A DNA stretch of 64,000 nt from Vibrio ulleungensis. GTDB lineage: Bacteria; Pseudomonadota; Gammaproteobacteria; Enterobacterales; Vibrionaceae. Positions within the stretch are counted from its first letter, which is position 1. Every line of letters starts with the position of its first letter. A model generated the notes under the pieces. That model was given only the letters and a program-made list of their open reading frames with translations. It ran no database searches and was not told where the DNA came from. Where the stretch lies: positions 1,006,918 through 1,070,917 of the forward strand of contig NZ_JAFEUM010000001.1 of NCBI RefSeq assembly GCF_016900875.1, in the 5' to 3' direction. Shown in pieces: positions 35,738-44,954 of the stretch. The position numbers and the translations under genes are program-made.

Positions 35738-36400
35738 TTAAACAGTAGCGTCCGTCAGCAGCTCATTGAGTTGCTTCATTGATTGCATTTCTGTCACATC
35801 TATAAAGCCGCTTTTGGGTGTCATCGGGTTACTTCTAAAGTGCACCGTTGTCGCCCCAGCTGACAATCCAGCTTCGACACCCTTAGGAGTATCATCAACG
35901 TATAGGCACTGGTTCGCTGAAAACCCCATGTGCATCGCTGCCAATTGAATAAGATCGGGCTCTGGCTTCCAGCTATTTGCTTCAAAGCCAGAAAACATCG
36001 CCCCTTCAAAGTATTGATACAAACCTGCTTTGGTCAATGAGTGCTCTATTTTTTCGAGAGGGCCATTGCTGGCAACCGCCACTGGAATATCTCTAGCCTT
36101 CAATTGCTCAAGTATTTCGATCACTCCATCCATTGGCTTTAGCTTTTCTTCATACAGGGCATTGAGAGTTTCCCTGTACTTGGGCTCTAACTCATCGGTG
36201 GACACGCTCAACCCTAAACGGTTTCGAGTTGACGCTAAAATGTCGGTGAGCTTTCCACCATAAAAATGCGCAAAACACTCATCCATGGTTAATGTTGCTC
36301 CATACTGGGCAAACACGCTCACTAGCGCCTCACAAGTAAGAGGTTCGCTGTCGATCAATGTGCCTTCGCAATCGAAGATCACACATTGTACATCACTCAT
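35738..36400 (-). CDS. HAD-family phosphatase, YieH-like, with Asp-x-Glu motif
   Basis: 220 residues from the ATG at 36400 (AAGGG eight bases ahead); an ATG six bases earlier is possible. HAD subfamily IA: motif I FDCEGTLIDSE (nucleophile Asp10), motif II ASNGPLEKIEHS, motif III Lys in SWKPEPD, motif IV YVDDTPKGVEAG. Sequence resemblance is closest to E. coli YieH, a 6-phosphogluconate or purine phosphatase. The general acid/base Asp of DxD is Glu12 here, an unusual replacement. It converges on trxC with five bases between stops. Confidence 0.85.
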   Translation of the reverse strand: MSDVQCVIFDCEGTLIDSEPLTCEALVSVFAQYGATLTMDECFAHFYGGKLTDILASTRNRLGLSVSTDELEPKYRETLNALYEEKLKPMDGVIEILEQLKARDIPVAVASNGPLEKIEHSLTKAGLYQYFEGAMFSGFEANSWKPEPDLIQLAAMHMGFSANQCLYVDDTPKGVEAGLSAGATTVHFRSNPMTPKSGFIDVTEMQSMKQLNELLTDATV

Positions 36401-36600
36401 TCGCATAGCCCTTTCGTAAGATTCTCCAATGAACATAACGCTACTGAAGTCTTATAGGAAAGCTCAAATGTAGGATTGTGTTAGCTTGGATCAAAACTAA
36501 TTACGGGGACTGTAAGCGAGATCACTTAGTCGCACATTTCAAACTGGTTGCACTTGTATTTATACACAGTTATGGCTACGTGAATTTAGTGATTGAGTCG

Positions 36601-37113
36601 CTAATCGCTTTGTTTTGCGAGTAACTCGGTTGTACTTTCGTGTGATAATCGACCAACCTGTTCGATAACCACCATTTGTTGATCAACAAAAGCGCAGAAT
36701 CCAGCGGCTATAATGTCGCTACTGCTTGGCTCTGTAACAAAAAATAGTTTCAGTTGGTCATCTGATGACACACTGATTTGGGTAAGAAATTCGACGAGGT
36801 GATACTGCTCTTGTTCATTGGTTGTGAGCTGTTTGGCGTAGTACTGCGCAAACCAAACCGTCATTTTATGGAAGCTCACCCAGTGCCAGTCTAAAAGGCC
36901 TATGGGCTGTGAATGATTGGGATAACTTTTAGGACACAGCTTTTGGTAAATAGCCCAACCTTCTTTGCTCTCTAAAGTAGGGAAAGGAACGTCTATATGA
37001 CTAAACAGCCATTCGTTTTTAAGAGCTTGTAGCTTATCTGCAGAAGGCACACTATCATTCCATCGTGTCAAAGTGGGGTCAGGATACGCAAAACTACTGC
37101 ATCCAACAACCAC
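36601..37113 (-). CDS. putative lipoprotein, start disrupted or very short
   Basis: 170 residues if the GTG at 37113 is used (MVVGCSSFAYPDP...). The VVGCSS is a good lipobox, but the protein then lacks a signal peptide. Upstream in frame the codons read Asp-Phe-Ile-Phe-Ile, ideal signal-peptide residues, before a TAA 18 bases ahead of the GTG. In another frame an ATG at about 37143 gives MYFETKTLSS, so one small insertion or deletion would restore MYFETK plus the hydrophobic core. The body (YQKLCPKSYPN, GLLDWHWVSFHKMTVWFAQYY) belongs to no family I know. Possible frameshifted gene; otherwise intact. Confidence 0.5.
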   Translation of the reverse strand: MVVGCSSFAYPDPTLTRWNDSVPSADKLQALKNEWLFSHIDVPFPTLESKEGWAIYQKLCPKSYPNHSQPIGLLDWHWVSFHKMTVWFAQYYAKQLTTNEQEQYHLVEFLTQISVSSDDQLKLFFVTEPSSSDIIAAGFCAFVDQQMVVIEQVGRLSHESTTELLAKQSD

Positions 37114-37194
37114 AATGAAGATAAAGTCTTAGTTTCGAAGTACATCTAAACCTGCGCTTCTGGTACACTTTTCAAAAAACACGGAGCTTAAATT

Positions 37195-37689
37195 ATGAAA
37201 TCTCGCACTCTCCTTGCCAGTGCCGTCGTAGCCCTAACATTAACCGCATGCAGTGGCGATGAAGTTGGCGATGTTTCTCTAGGGCTATTCACCACTAAAG
37301 ACATCAAAATTGAAGTTTTGACCGACCCAATTGTCACTGGTGTAACCTGCCATATTTCAAATGTGGTTGCTGATCTCGATTTTTCTGACCCATCAGACAT
37401 GGGCATTTCTTGCCGTCAAACAGGTGAAATCACGTCAGAAATGATTGCGGAAATCGATCACTCTAAATCCGGTGAAATTGTGTTTAAAAAATCGAAAAGT
37501 ATTTTTTTAAAGTCGCTTAAGATCCGTCGTATCTTAGATGCAGGCTCGCAAACATTAATGTACGTATCGTACTCGACCAAAGAGCTAGAGGGCAGCTACA
37601 AACACAGCATGTCTACAGTGCCACTTTGGGGTACAGCGGCGTATAACAGCCCTGAGGTATTCGTAGAAGAAGACTCAGTTTCACAATAA
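37195..37689 (+). CDS. creA: CreA-family lipoprotein
   Basis: 164 residues. The signal ends in LTLTAC, with Cys19 the lipid site. The mature part shows the CreA pattern: EVGDVS, KDIKIEVLTDPIVTGVTCHIS, ISCRQTGEI, GEIVFKKSKSIFLKSLKIRRILDA and the closing STVPLW. The two core cysteines (VTCHIS and ISCRQ) are conserved in CreA and probably paired. E. coli CreA is periplasmic but not lipidated; function unknown. It has its own terminator and faces away from the gene at 36601. Confidence 0.88.
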   Translation: MKSRTLLASAVVALTLTACSGDEVGDVSLGLFTTKDIKIEVLTDPIVTGVTCHISNVVADLDFSDPSDMGISCRQTGEITSEMIAEIDHSKSGEIVFKKSKSIFLKSLKIRRILDAGSQTLMYVSYSTKELEGSYKHSMSTVPLWGTAAYNSPEVFVEEDSVSQ

Positions 37690-37701
37690 AAACAAACCCT
37701 T

Positions 37702-37729
37702 AGAGGCAATGCAATGTTGCCTCTTTTTT
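37702..37729 (+). terminator. terminator after creA
   Basis: GAGGCAA (37703-37709) and TTGCCTC (37717-37723) flank a seven-base loop and are followed by six T residues. Confidence 0.85.
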
Positions 37730-37827
37730 CCTCGCTACACAGCCCTACCGAAACACGAAAATTGTGGTATGATCGCGCACTTTCTTTTTGGCTATACTAT
37801 TAGCCTCGTCCTAATAAAGGCTTTTGC

Positions 37828-39132
37828 ATGAAGTTTCCTGGTCAGCGCAAATCCAAGCACTATTTTCCGACCCATTCTAAAGATCCTCTTGTTAACCAAA
37901 TACGTCAAACTCCAACGTTAAAACGATCTACCATCGTTGGCGTGGGGCAAACTATCGTAGACATAGAAGCACGTGTTAACGACGAGTTTTTAGAACGCTA
38001 CCAGTTGAGCAAAGGACACTCATTGGTTGTCACTCAAGACGTTGCCGACGCGTTGTATCAAGAACTAGTCGAGCAAGACTTAATCACCCATCAGTTTCCC
38101 GGCGATACCATTGGTAATACGCTGCACAACTTTTCGGTATTGGCAGACAGTAAGTCGGTGCAATTGGGTGTCATGTCGAAAAACATTGAAGTCGGTAGCT
38201 ACGCTTATCGCTATTTGTGCCGCACTTCCAGTCGAGTGAATCTAAACCATCTACAAACCGTGGAAGGCTCCATTGGGCGCTGCTATACCCTAATCACTGA
38301 CGATGGTGAGCGAACGTTCGCGATTAACGAAGGAGAAATGAATCAGCTTCTTCCTGAATCGATTCCCGAAAAGGTATTTGAGAACGCTGCTGCACTGATC
38401 ATCTCGAGCTACTTAATGCGTGGCAAAGAAGGCGACCCTATGCCTCAAGCCGTATTGCGCGCAGTCGCATACGCTAAAGACCATAACGTTCCAGTAGTAC
38501 TTACCTTGGGCACCAAGTATGTGATTGAAGGGCATGCGGACTGGTGGCAAAACTTCATCAAAGCCAATGTCACCATTTTAGCAATGAACGAAGAAGAAGG
38601 CGAAGCCCTAACCGGTGAAAAAGACCCGCTTTTAGCCGCTGATCGCGCGTTAGAATGGGCCGACTTGGTGTTATGCACCTCAGGTCCTGTTGGACTGTAT
38701 ATGGCGGGATACTGCGACACCAAATATCTACGAGAAACCAAGTACAGCTTGTTACCGGGTAACATATCTGAATTTAATCAATACGAATTTAGCCGAGCAA
38801 TGCGCTATAAAGAGTGTGTTGTCCCTGCCCGTATTTACTCACATATTTCGCCATACTTAGGCGGCCCGTTAGAAATCAAAAATACCAACGGCGCGGGTGA
38901 TGGCGCGTTGTCGGCACTATTACACGATATCGCTGCTAACCAATATCACAAGCAAAATGTGCCCAACTCGGACAAGCATCAAACGGATTTTTTGACCTAT
39001 TCATCGTTGTCGCAGGTATGCAAATACGCCAATCGCGTGAGCTATGAAATGCTCATCCAGCACTCGCCTCGCCTGTCTCGCTCATTACCTGAGCGAGAAG
39101 ACAGTTTAGAAGAAGCGTACTGGGAAAGGTAA
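37828..39132 (+). CDS. gsk: inosine-guanosine kinase
   Basis: 434 residues of the PfkB/ribokinase family, the length of E. coli Gsk. It starts MKFPGQRKSKHYFP, then VGVGQTIVDIEARV, GGT-like substrate loop GDTIGNTLHN, and the ATP and catalytic base motif NTNGAGDGALSALLHD near residue 355. It phosphorylates guanosine and inosine for purine salvage in the cytosol. It stands alone with its own terminator. Confidence 0.95.
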   Translation: MKFPGQRKSKHYFPTHSKDPLVNQIRQTPTLKRSTIVGVGQTIVDIEARVNDEFLERYQLSKGHSLVVTQDVADALYQELVEQDLITHQFPGDTIGNTLHNFSVLADSKSVQLGVMSKNIEVGSYAYRYLCRTSSRVNLNHLQTVEGSIGRCYTLITDDGERTFAINEGEMNQLLPESIPEKVFENAAALIISSYLMRGKEGDPMPQAVLRAVAYAKDHNVPVVLTLGTKYVIEGHADWWQNFIKANVTILAMNEEEGEALTGEKDPLLAADRALEWADLVLCTSGPVGLYMAGYCDTKYLRETKYSLLPGNISEFNQYEFSRAMRYKECVVPARIYSHISPYLGGPLEIKNTNGAGDGALSALLHDIAANQYHKQNVPNSDKHQTDFLTYSSLSQVCKYANRVSYEMLIQHSPRLSRSLPEREDSLEEAYWER

Positions 39133-39138
39133 GCCATC

Positions 39139-39178
39139 AAAAAAGGGGCAGCAGGTTATACACCTACTGCCCCTTTCT
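39139..39178. terminator. two-way terminator between gsk and the OmpA-like gene
   Basis: AAAGGGGCAG and its complement CTGCCCCTTT around 39142-39175 form a long stem with A and T tails, placed between convergent genes. Confidence 0.85.
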
Positions 39179-39196
39179 ATTATTCTTTATCGTCAC

Positions 39197-39805
39197 CTAA
39201 GGGTTATGAACTACGATAGAGATCTCTGCACGACGATTACACGCTTTACCGCTGCTAGTGCTGTTATTACACATTGGCATCGCGTCACCAAATCCACGGG
39301 CAAATAAGTTTTTCTTGGCGATCCCACGATCATAAAAGTAGTCCGCTACCGCTGTTGCCCTATTGAGTGACAATGCTTCATTATACAGAGCATTACCTTC
39401 ATCATCTGCATGCCCTTCAACGATTATCTCCACACCACGTTGGCTCATTAACACTTGGCTAAGTTGCATCAGCTGTCGCATTTGCTCACGTCCAAGTGCA
39501 AACGAATCAGTCTCAAATTGTACCGGTTTGTCCAGTTTGAGCAGCAAGAAGTCGCCTTTCTCTACTTGATAACTAATGTTCGATTGTCGCAATAGATCTT
39601 CAAGAGAGCTGCTGTCTGGGATCTCTTTTTGAACTGGCAACGTTTTGGCCACCGCCTCCCACTCCAAATAGGCATTAGGTAAACCGCTGGAGGTTTTTGG
39701 AAGTTGAGTGACTCCATAATCTTGAGATTTCTGAAGTTCGGCACAGCCACTTAAATATGCCAGCGCGATAAAGGTAAGAAAGCCTAGTTTAGCCTTAAAA
39801 AACAT
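39197..39805 (-). CDS. OmpA-like lipoprotein
   Basis: 202 residues. The lipoprotein signal ends at Cys21 (YLSGC); a spacer (about 25-90) leads to an OmpA C-terminal domain (about 95-200) with the peptidoglycan-binding motif VEGHADDEGNALYNEALSLN, RATAVADYFYDRGI and NRRAEISIV. The Asp and Arg that hold diaminopimelate are present. It anchors the outer membrane to the cell wall. Two cysteines in MPMCNNSTSSGKACN probably pair. It is Pal-like in layout but away from the tol genes and with a longer linker, so it is not the main Pal. Confidence 0.85.
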   Translation of the reverse strand: MFFKAKLGFLTFIALAYLSGCAELQKSQDYGVTQLPKTSSGLPNAYLEWEAVAKTLPVQKEIPDSSSLEDLLRQSNISYQVEKGDFLLLKLDKPVQFETDSFALGREQMRQLMQLSQVLMSQRGVEIIVEGHADDEGNALYNEALSLNRATAVADYFYDRGIAKKNLFARGFGDAMPMCNNSTSSGKACNRRAEISIVVHNP

Positions 39806-39942
39806 GGTTTAGATGCCTTAATTCAATAACACATGAGAGTTCTGTAGATAATAGCGGCGAGCTGTAAAAATTCTTTAGCTTTAAGTTTCGTTTATTCGAA
39901 GATAACAGTAGTATGAGTCATCATTTTTACATGGAACCCGTA

Positions 39943-40560
39943 ATGCTAAAAAAACTATTACTGATGACTTTTTCCGCCGCACTGCTCGTTTTGGCCGGTT
40001 GTAGCGATAACAATCAGCCAGAATTTGGCAAACACTATCACGACTTACCGAGCGATCTCAGTGACGTCATTGCTGATCCCGTGGTTGAAGTTTTTTCTCT
40101 GACCTGTGGTCACTGTATGAACTTAGAACCACAGCTTCCGGCTATTAAGCAGGGTTTTGGTGGTGAAATAGGTAAGGTTCACGTCACCTTTAACGATGCG
40201 TCGCGCAGCGCTGCGATGTTTTTCTATGCCGGTGTTACCCAGCTAGGCGAAACACCTAATGCAGAATTCATGGCTGGACTCTTCAATCTTTATCATGGCA
40301 GCTTTAACAGCTCTGAAGAAAAAATCGCCGCACTCAATAAAACCTTTACTGATGCTGGGATTATCTCCCCTTATGAACTCACCGAAGCTCAAATTGCCGA
40401 CGTGCTTGAAGCGTCTAAAGTTGCAGAGATCGTCACCAGTAGAGGAAAGATCCAAGCCGTACCGACCTTTATCGTCAAAGGAAAATATCTCGTTGATCTG
40501 TCTTCGCACCAAAGCAGCGAAGATATCGCTAATACCATCAAATATTTACTCGAAAAATAG
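39943..40560 (+). CDS. DsbA-like thioredoxin-fold lipoprotein
   Basis: 205 residues from the ATG at 39943 (GGAA upstream); a start 30 bases earlier would place a polar run before the signal. The signal ends at Cys20 (LVLAGC). The thioredoxin fold has Cys55-Gly-His-Cys58 (SLTCGHCMNL), the CxxC type of DsbA and PDI, a helical insertion (about 90-150) and a cis-proline loop AVPTFIVKG. Expected role: disulfide formation or isomerisation at the periplasmic face of a membrane. It is followed after 11 bases by an FKBP, a folding helper, so the pair looks like a periplasmic protein-folding operon. Confidence 0.87.
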   Translation: MLKKLLLMTFSAALLVLAGCSDNNQPEFGKHYHDLPSDLSDVIADPVVEVFSLTCGHCMNLEPQLPAIKQGFGGEIGKVHVTFNDASRSAAMFFYAGVTQLGETPNAEFMAGLFNLYHGSFNSSEEKIAALNKTFTDAGIISPYELTEAQIADVLEASKVAEIVTSRGKIQAVPTFIVKGKYLVDLSSHQSSEDIANTIKYLLEK

Positions 40561-40571
40561 AAAGGTTCTCT

Positions 40572-41045
40572 ATGTCTAAGTTTCTTTTTCCAATTATTAT
40601 TTTTGTCCTATTTGGTTTCTTCATTTATCGCACCTGGATGGGACATAAAGCCTCTGACGAAAACTTTGCTATCGGCCAAGCGTTTTTAATTGAAAACGGC
40701 ACCAAAGAAGGGGTTCAAACCACAGAAAGTGGACTGCAGTATTTGGTTTTACAACCAGGCACTGGAACGGCAAACCCTACCGCGGCAAGCACGGTAAAAG
40801 TACATTACCACGGTACACTGATCGACGGCACTGTGTTTGATAGCTCTGTAGACCGCGGTCAACCTATCGAATTCAAACTGAATCAAGTTATCGCAGGCTG
40901 GAAAGAAGGTCTTCAGTTGATGGTTGAAGGCGAGAAAATAAGATTATTTGTGCCTAGTACTCTAGCGTACGGTAAGAAAGGAGCCGGCCCGATTGGACCA
41001 GGCTCTACACTTATCTTTGACGTCGAGCTTCTTGAAATCAAGTAG
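40572..41045 (+). CDS. membrane-anchored FKBP-type peptidyl-prolyl isomerase
   Basis: 157 residues. An N-terminal membrane helix (about 4-20) anchors a periplasmic FKBP domain (about 45-157): TVKVHYHGTLIDGTVFDSS, VIAGWKEGLQLMVEGEKIRLFVPS and LAYGKKGAGPIGPGSTLIFDVELLEI. The isomerase pocket residues are complete. It is co-transcribed with the DsbA-like lipoprotein. It is shorter than FkpA and FklB and lacks a dimerisation domain. Confidence 0.9.
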   Translation: MSKFLFPIIIFVLFGFFIYRTWMGHKASDENFAIGQAFLIENGTKEGVQTTESGLQYLVLQPGTGTANPTAASTVKVHYHGTLIDGTVFDSSVDRGQPIEFKLNQVIAGWKEGLQLMVEGEKIRLFVPSTLAYGKKGAGPIGPGSTLIFDVELLEIK

Positions 41046-41073
41046 CCAGCTTTAAAAAGCCGAGATAAAAAAC

Positions 41074-41102
41074 GCCATCACATCAGTGATGGCTTTTTTT
41101 TA
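41074..41102 (+). terminator. terminator after the FKBP gene
   Basis: GCCATCAC (41074-41081) pairs with GTGATGGC (41086-41093), followed by eight T residues. Upstream A residues let it also serve the converging gene ending at 41100. Confidence 0.9.
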
Positions 41103-41705
41103 TACTGGGTACAGTCTTAGTCCAGACTCTTCGACCATTATGCAATCCATTCCAGCGGCATGCGCTGCTTGCTTACCCAACTCAGTATCTTCAAACACGA
41201 CGCAGTGAGTTGCGACTAACCCCATCGCTTGCGCTGCAAGCAAAAAGGTATCTGGATTAGGTTTATGGTTTTTAACTTCCGTCGCTGAAACCACAGTTTC
41301 AAAGTAATCTAGCAGCTGATTATCTTCTAATAAAGATAACGCTGAAGCTCTCTGAGAGCCTGTACCCACAGACATTGGCTTTTTACCAGACCATTGTTTT
41401 ACTAGGTCTACAGTGAGCTTGATTGGTTGTCCTTTATCAGTAATCTCTGCGAATCGCGCCATTTTGAAAGAGGACACTTCCAGAGCATCGAGCTCAAGAC
41501 CGTATTTTTTGTTTACTTCTAAAGTGATTTTAGGGCTTGGCATACCACCTAATGAATTCATCCATTTTCTGTCGTAAGGGAAATGAAAATGTTGCGCAGT
41601 TTGATGCCAGGCATCTAGGTGTGATGGCATAGTATCGATTAAGGTGCCATCCATATCGAAAATCAGCCCTTGGTACTTATCTAAATTCACGTTGACCTCG
41701 TTCAT
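41100..41705 (-). CDS. HAD phosphatase, YqaB-like (fructose-1-phosphatase type)
   Basis: 201 residues, HAD subfamily IA: motif I FDMDGTLIDT, motif II VGTGSQRASA, motif III Lys in NHKPNPDTF, motif IV VFEDTELGKQAAHAAGMD. It resembles E. coli YqaB closely (RPMAVGTGS, CVVFED), a fructose-1-phosphate and sugar-phosphate phosphatase related to beta-phosphoglucomutase. Catalytic residues are canonical. It converges on the FKBP gene. Confidence 0.88.
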   Translation of the reverse strand: MNEVNVNLDKYQGLIFDMDGTLIDTMPSHLDAWHQTAQHFHFPYDRKWMNSLGGMPSPKITLEVNKKYGLELDALEVSSFKMARFAEITDKGQPIKLTVDLVKQWSGKKPMSVGTGSQRASALSLLEDNQLLDYFETVVSATEVKNHKPNPDTFLLAAQAMGLVATHCVVFEDTELGKQAAHAAGMDCIMVEESGLRLYPV

Positions 41706-41766
41706 TATAATTCGGTTACTAATGTACGAATGCTATGAGCGAAGTGCAAGAGTACTTTTCGTGACA

Positions 41767-41797
41767 ACAGAGCCAATGCGATACGCATTGGCTCTGT
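41767..41797 (-). terminator. strong hairpin after the chemoreceptor gene
   Basis: ACAGAGCCAATGCG (41767-41780) and its complement (41784-41797) form a 14-base stem with a three-base loop. The following T-run on the minus strand is short. Confidence 0.65.
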
Positions 41798-41828
41798 TTA
41801 AAGGGTAAAAAATAGATGTTTTAACAGA

Positions 41829-43586
41829 TCAAGAGGTTTTAAATGCAGAGACCGTCTTATTCATTTCTATTGCTTGTGCTGATACTGAGTCAACCTCTTC
41901 TAGACAGTTTTCTGCTGCTCGCATATTGTTAGTCGATATGTCATTGAGCTGCATAATAGACTCACTGACCTGGTTCATTACAATACCCTGCTCTTCAATT
42001 GCCGATGCAATACTTTCAGAGTTGGCTTGTATTGACCCCATATCACCAATAATTTTGCTTAATGACTCATCCAGTTCTTGAGACGAGTTTTTGGTTTCTT
42101 TTCCTTGCGTGGTGCATTCGTCAATATCTTGGACGACCGCAGACATCTGCTTTTGAATCGAGGAAACGACATTGGTAATCTCCTCCGTAGATTGATGAGT
42201 GCGGCTTGCTAGCGCTCTGACTTCGTCCGCCACAACGGCAAACCCACGGCCTTGCTCACCCGCGCGGGCAGCTTCTATCGCCGCGTTAAGCGCCAATAAG
42301 TTCGTCTGCTCTGCAATTTCTTGGATAATAACGACAGCACCTCCAATCTGATCCACATTGGAATTGAGTGATGCGATTGATTGCTGGCTATGGTTGAGGG
42401 TTGATGAAAGCTCTTCAATCTTAAAGATTGTTGATTCTACTACATTACGCCCAGTACGAGCGTTTTCAGCGGCGTGTTGAACGCCGGTAGCAGCCACCGT
42501 AGTACTTTCCGATATTTCATTAATTGTAGAGACCATTTGAGAAACAGACGTTGCCATTGTGGTAGTGTGTTCTGATTGCTGCTTAAACTGATCTATTACA
42601 CCTACTAACTGACCATGCATGCTTTCTGTATTGCCCGTGAGCAATACAGATTTTTGTTGCGAACCAGAAACGATTGCTTCTAGCTTTTCCAACAACTGAT
42701 TAAAATCATTGCCAATAGTGCTAAGTTCGTCTTTACCTTCGGTGTTAACGCGCAAAGACACATTGTTTGTACTGGTAATCTGACCAATCGTAGAAATAAG
42801 CGCATGCATATTGCGGTTGATCGAACGCATAGTTAGCATAATCACTAAGGCGACAAGTAGCACTACAGCTGATGAGATGCTCCACTTAATGACGCTCACA
42901 CTAGCGCGATATTGCGCAATTTGAGCTTCTATTTGCTGGGCGTATTCATCGAACTGTTGTTCTATGGTGTGAGAAAGTGATCGTACTTCACCTTTTAGCC
43001 CTTCATTGTATGACACGCCGATAATCTGCGCTTGGTCGACTACGGCTCGACCGGCACTCGTTAGCGACTCAGGTAAATTAGTCGTTGCCGAGGATACCTT
43101 TCCTTGTTGAATCTGTTCAACGTAGTCAAAAGTCGCAATCTTTTGTTCTGCATCCAATGATGGCAAGGATTCATCTAATACTTGATTAAATTTACCTTTC
43201 AATCCAGAGCTATCATCTAGCCCAAGCAACGTTAACTGATTAACCAGTGAGGTGAATCCTTGTTGATACGCTTTCAGGTCACGGCCAAGCTGAGTGGTGA
43301 TGGTAAAGTCGAAAGACTCAATAGTTTGATTTAGCGACTGGTTAATAGCGACAAAATCTTGCACATTTCCGTTAAAACTGTCGAGATACTTGTCATCCAA
43401 ACGCAACAAAAAGTCTTTTTCGTTACGGCGTAACATAAGCAGTTCAACATTAAGTTCGGTGATCTGGTTTCTCGCGAGCGACAGTTGTTGATCTTTTTGC
43501 GCGAAATGCGTCGCTATCAATACCAGTAGAATGACCCCACTTAAAGAAATTGTGCCCAGTAGATATAGTCTTTGTTTAATTGTCAT
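41829..43586 (-). CDS. methyl-accepting chemotaxis protein
   Basis: 585 residues. A transmembrane helix (about 8-28) leads to a helical periplasmic ligand domain (about 29-230), a second transmembrane helix (about 232-252), HAMP (about 253-310) and the signalling domain with the hairpin tip [34 protein letters not shown]. The sensor domain has [13 protein letters not shown], the start of a helical-bimodular-like ligand domain. There is no C-terminal CheR tether pentapeptide. The ligand is unknown. The RBS AAGGA lies eight bases ahead. Confidence 0.93.
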   Translation of the reverse strand: MTIKQRLYLLGTISLSGVILLVLIATHFAQKDQQLSLARNQITELNVELLMLRRNEKDFLLRLDDKYLDSFNGNVQDFVAINQSLNQTIESFDFTITTQLGRDLKAYQQGFTSLVNQLTLLGLDDSSGLKGKFNQVLDESLPSLDAEQKIATFDYVEQIQQGKVSSATTNLPESLTSAGRAVVDQAQIIGVSYNEGLKGEVRSLSHTIEQQFDEYAQQIEAQIAQYRASVSVIKWSISSAVVLLVALVIMLTMRSINRNMHALISTIGQITSTNNVSLRVNTEGKDELSTIGNDFNQLLEKLEAIVSGSQQKSVLLTGNTESMHGQLVGVIDQFKQQSEHTTTMATSVSQMVSTINEISESTTVAATGVQHAAENARTGRNVVESTIFKIEELSSTLNHSQQSIASLNSNVDQIGGAVVIIQEIAEQTNLLALNAAIEAARAGEQGRGFAVVADEVRALASRTHQSTEEITNVVSSIQKQMSAVVQDIDECTTQGKETKNSSQELDESLSKIIGDMGSIQANSESIASAIEEQGIVMNQVSESIMQLNDISTNNMRAAENCLEEVDSVSAQAIEMNKTVSAFKTS

Positions 43587-43737
43587 TCAGCCAGTCCTTG
43601 CCTATCGCGAATAGTGAAATAGATGCCTACAATCCAATAAAGTAAAATGATTGTAATAGCACGTCATTCTGTATCGGCGGTTTTAGGAGTAACTTGACAT
43701 TTTTTGCCTGGAAAATTGTATCAGTATTGTACGTATT

Positions 43738-43773
43738 AATTGGGGTCAGAGTCATTTGACTCTGACCCCAATT
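43738..43773. repeat. GGGGTCAGAGT palindrome, left copy
   Basis: Two perfect 17-base inverted arms (43738-43754 and 43757-43773) flank TT; the core is GGGGTCAGAGTCA. A T-run follows on the plus strand. A second copy of the same core lies at 47350-47377 in the same orientation, bounding the three-gene cassette between them. Palindromes of this core are, from memory, widespread in gammaproteobacteria near small repeat-associated elements. Confidence 0.85.
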
Positions 43774-43775
43774 TT

Positions 43776-44909
43776 TTAGAGCAAGTTTTGTACATTAACA
43801 CCACGGTCATTTTTTCTGACCAAGTCGATAATGCACTGGTACTTACAGCCATCCTCAAATGTTTGGTATGTTTCGCTGCTTTCACCCATGAGGTCTTTAA
43901 CAAATAATGTAGCTAAATGGGTCCAGCTTCGCTGAGTTTCACAGTCAATTTTCGGTAACGATTCGGCGATCCGAGTTGGTAGCTCTTTCTCTTGCCATTC
44001 ACCGTTACTATGCAGATACAACGGTCCAGCGCCATAATGGCCTTTGATGTAAATCGCGCCTTCACTGCCATAAAACACAATATGATCGTCGTTAAACCTC
44101 GGTGTCAGTCCACCATGCTTAAACAGTACAGACACTGGATTCGATGCTGGGATCCGACTATTGATTTGTGCCATGATGGTGTACGACCATTCAACGTCGC
44201 ACTCTTTCCATTCCAAGCTCGGATCATTAATGTCTTTAGGAATAAAGTTCCTACGCTGAGTAAAGTTATGAACGCCCGCTACCACGGGGGCTTTTGGCAT
44301 GTCGTTGCGTACCTCTCCGCAAATTGACACAATGTCCTCACCAATAACGTCTGTCACAATCGAAAGCAGATGGGTAAAGTTGTTATTCAATCTACCGCCA
44401 CCCGCTGACTGGCGATGTGACCATCCAAACGGGATATTTTTATCCAAATTAAAATGCGATATACATTCTACTTCTGTTGGTTCACCGATAGCGCCTGCCG
44501 CAACAAGCTCTTTGGCGTGAATGATTTCTGGCAGATATCGAAAACTTGACGCAAAAGCAGTTTTCACACCTTTGCGATTAGCTAATGAATAAACTTCTTT
44601 CGCTGTTTCACCACTTTCAGTAAGTGGTTTGTCACAAAACACGTGGCACCCAAATTCTATCGCCTGTTTAATGGCCTCAACATGAGCGCCTCCTGGTGTT
44701 GCAATCGACACGATGTCTGGTTGGCACTGTTCAAGTGCCTTAATCCAATCAGTTCCACTGTATGGAATGTTATTCTCCTGAGCAACTTGAGTAACCACAT
44801 GCTCAGTTCGGCCAACGATACCAACGACCTCTGCACCTGCAGCTCTAAACGCCTTTGTGTGCCCAATTCCCGCAAATCCTGTTCCAAATACCAATACTTT
44901 TTTTGTCAT
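43776..44909 (-). CDS. Gfo/Idh/MocA-family oxidoreductase
   Basis: 377 residues. The N-terminal Rossmann domain (about 1-125) has VFGTGFAGIGHTKAF, the NAD(P)-binding glycines, and the family motif CDKPLTESG (Lys of the EKP-type motif). The C-terminal alpha/beta domain (about 130-370) contains GGGRLNNNFTHLLSIV, the substrate His/Asp region. It probably oxidises a sugar, sugar acid or inositol-like compound. It follows the dehydratase gene by 45 bases on the same strand and ends three bases before the left palindrome. Substrate unknown. Confidence 0.87.
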   Translation of the reverse strand: MTKKVLVFGTGFAGIGHTKAFRAAGAEVVGIVGRTEHVVTQVAQENNIPYSGTDWIKALEQCQPDIVSIATPGGAHVEAIKQAIEFGCHVFCDKPLTESGETAKEVYSLANRKGVKTAFASSFRYLPEIIHAKELVAAGAIGEPTEVECISHFNLDKNIPFGWSHRQSAGGGRLNNNFTHLLSIVTDVIGEDIVSICGEVRNDMPKAPVVAGVHNFTQRRNFIPKDINDPSLEWKECDVEWSYTIMAQINSRIPASNPVSVLFKHGGLTPRFNDDHIVFYGSEGAIYIKGHYGAGPLYLHSNGEWQEKELPTRIAESLPKIDCETQRSWTHLATLFVKDLMGESSETYQTFEDGCKYQCIIDLVRKNDRGVNVQNLL

Positions 44910-44954
44910 AATTTAACCATTAAATATGTAATTTTGTATATGTAGGGTGATTGT

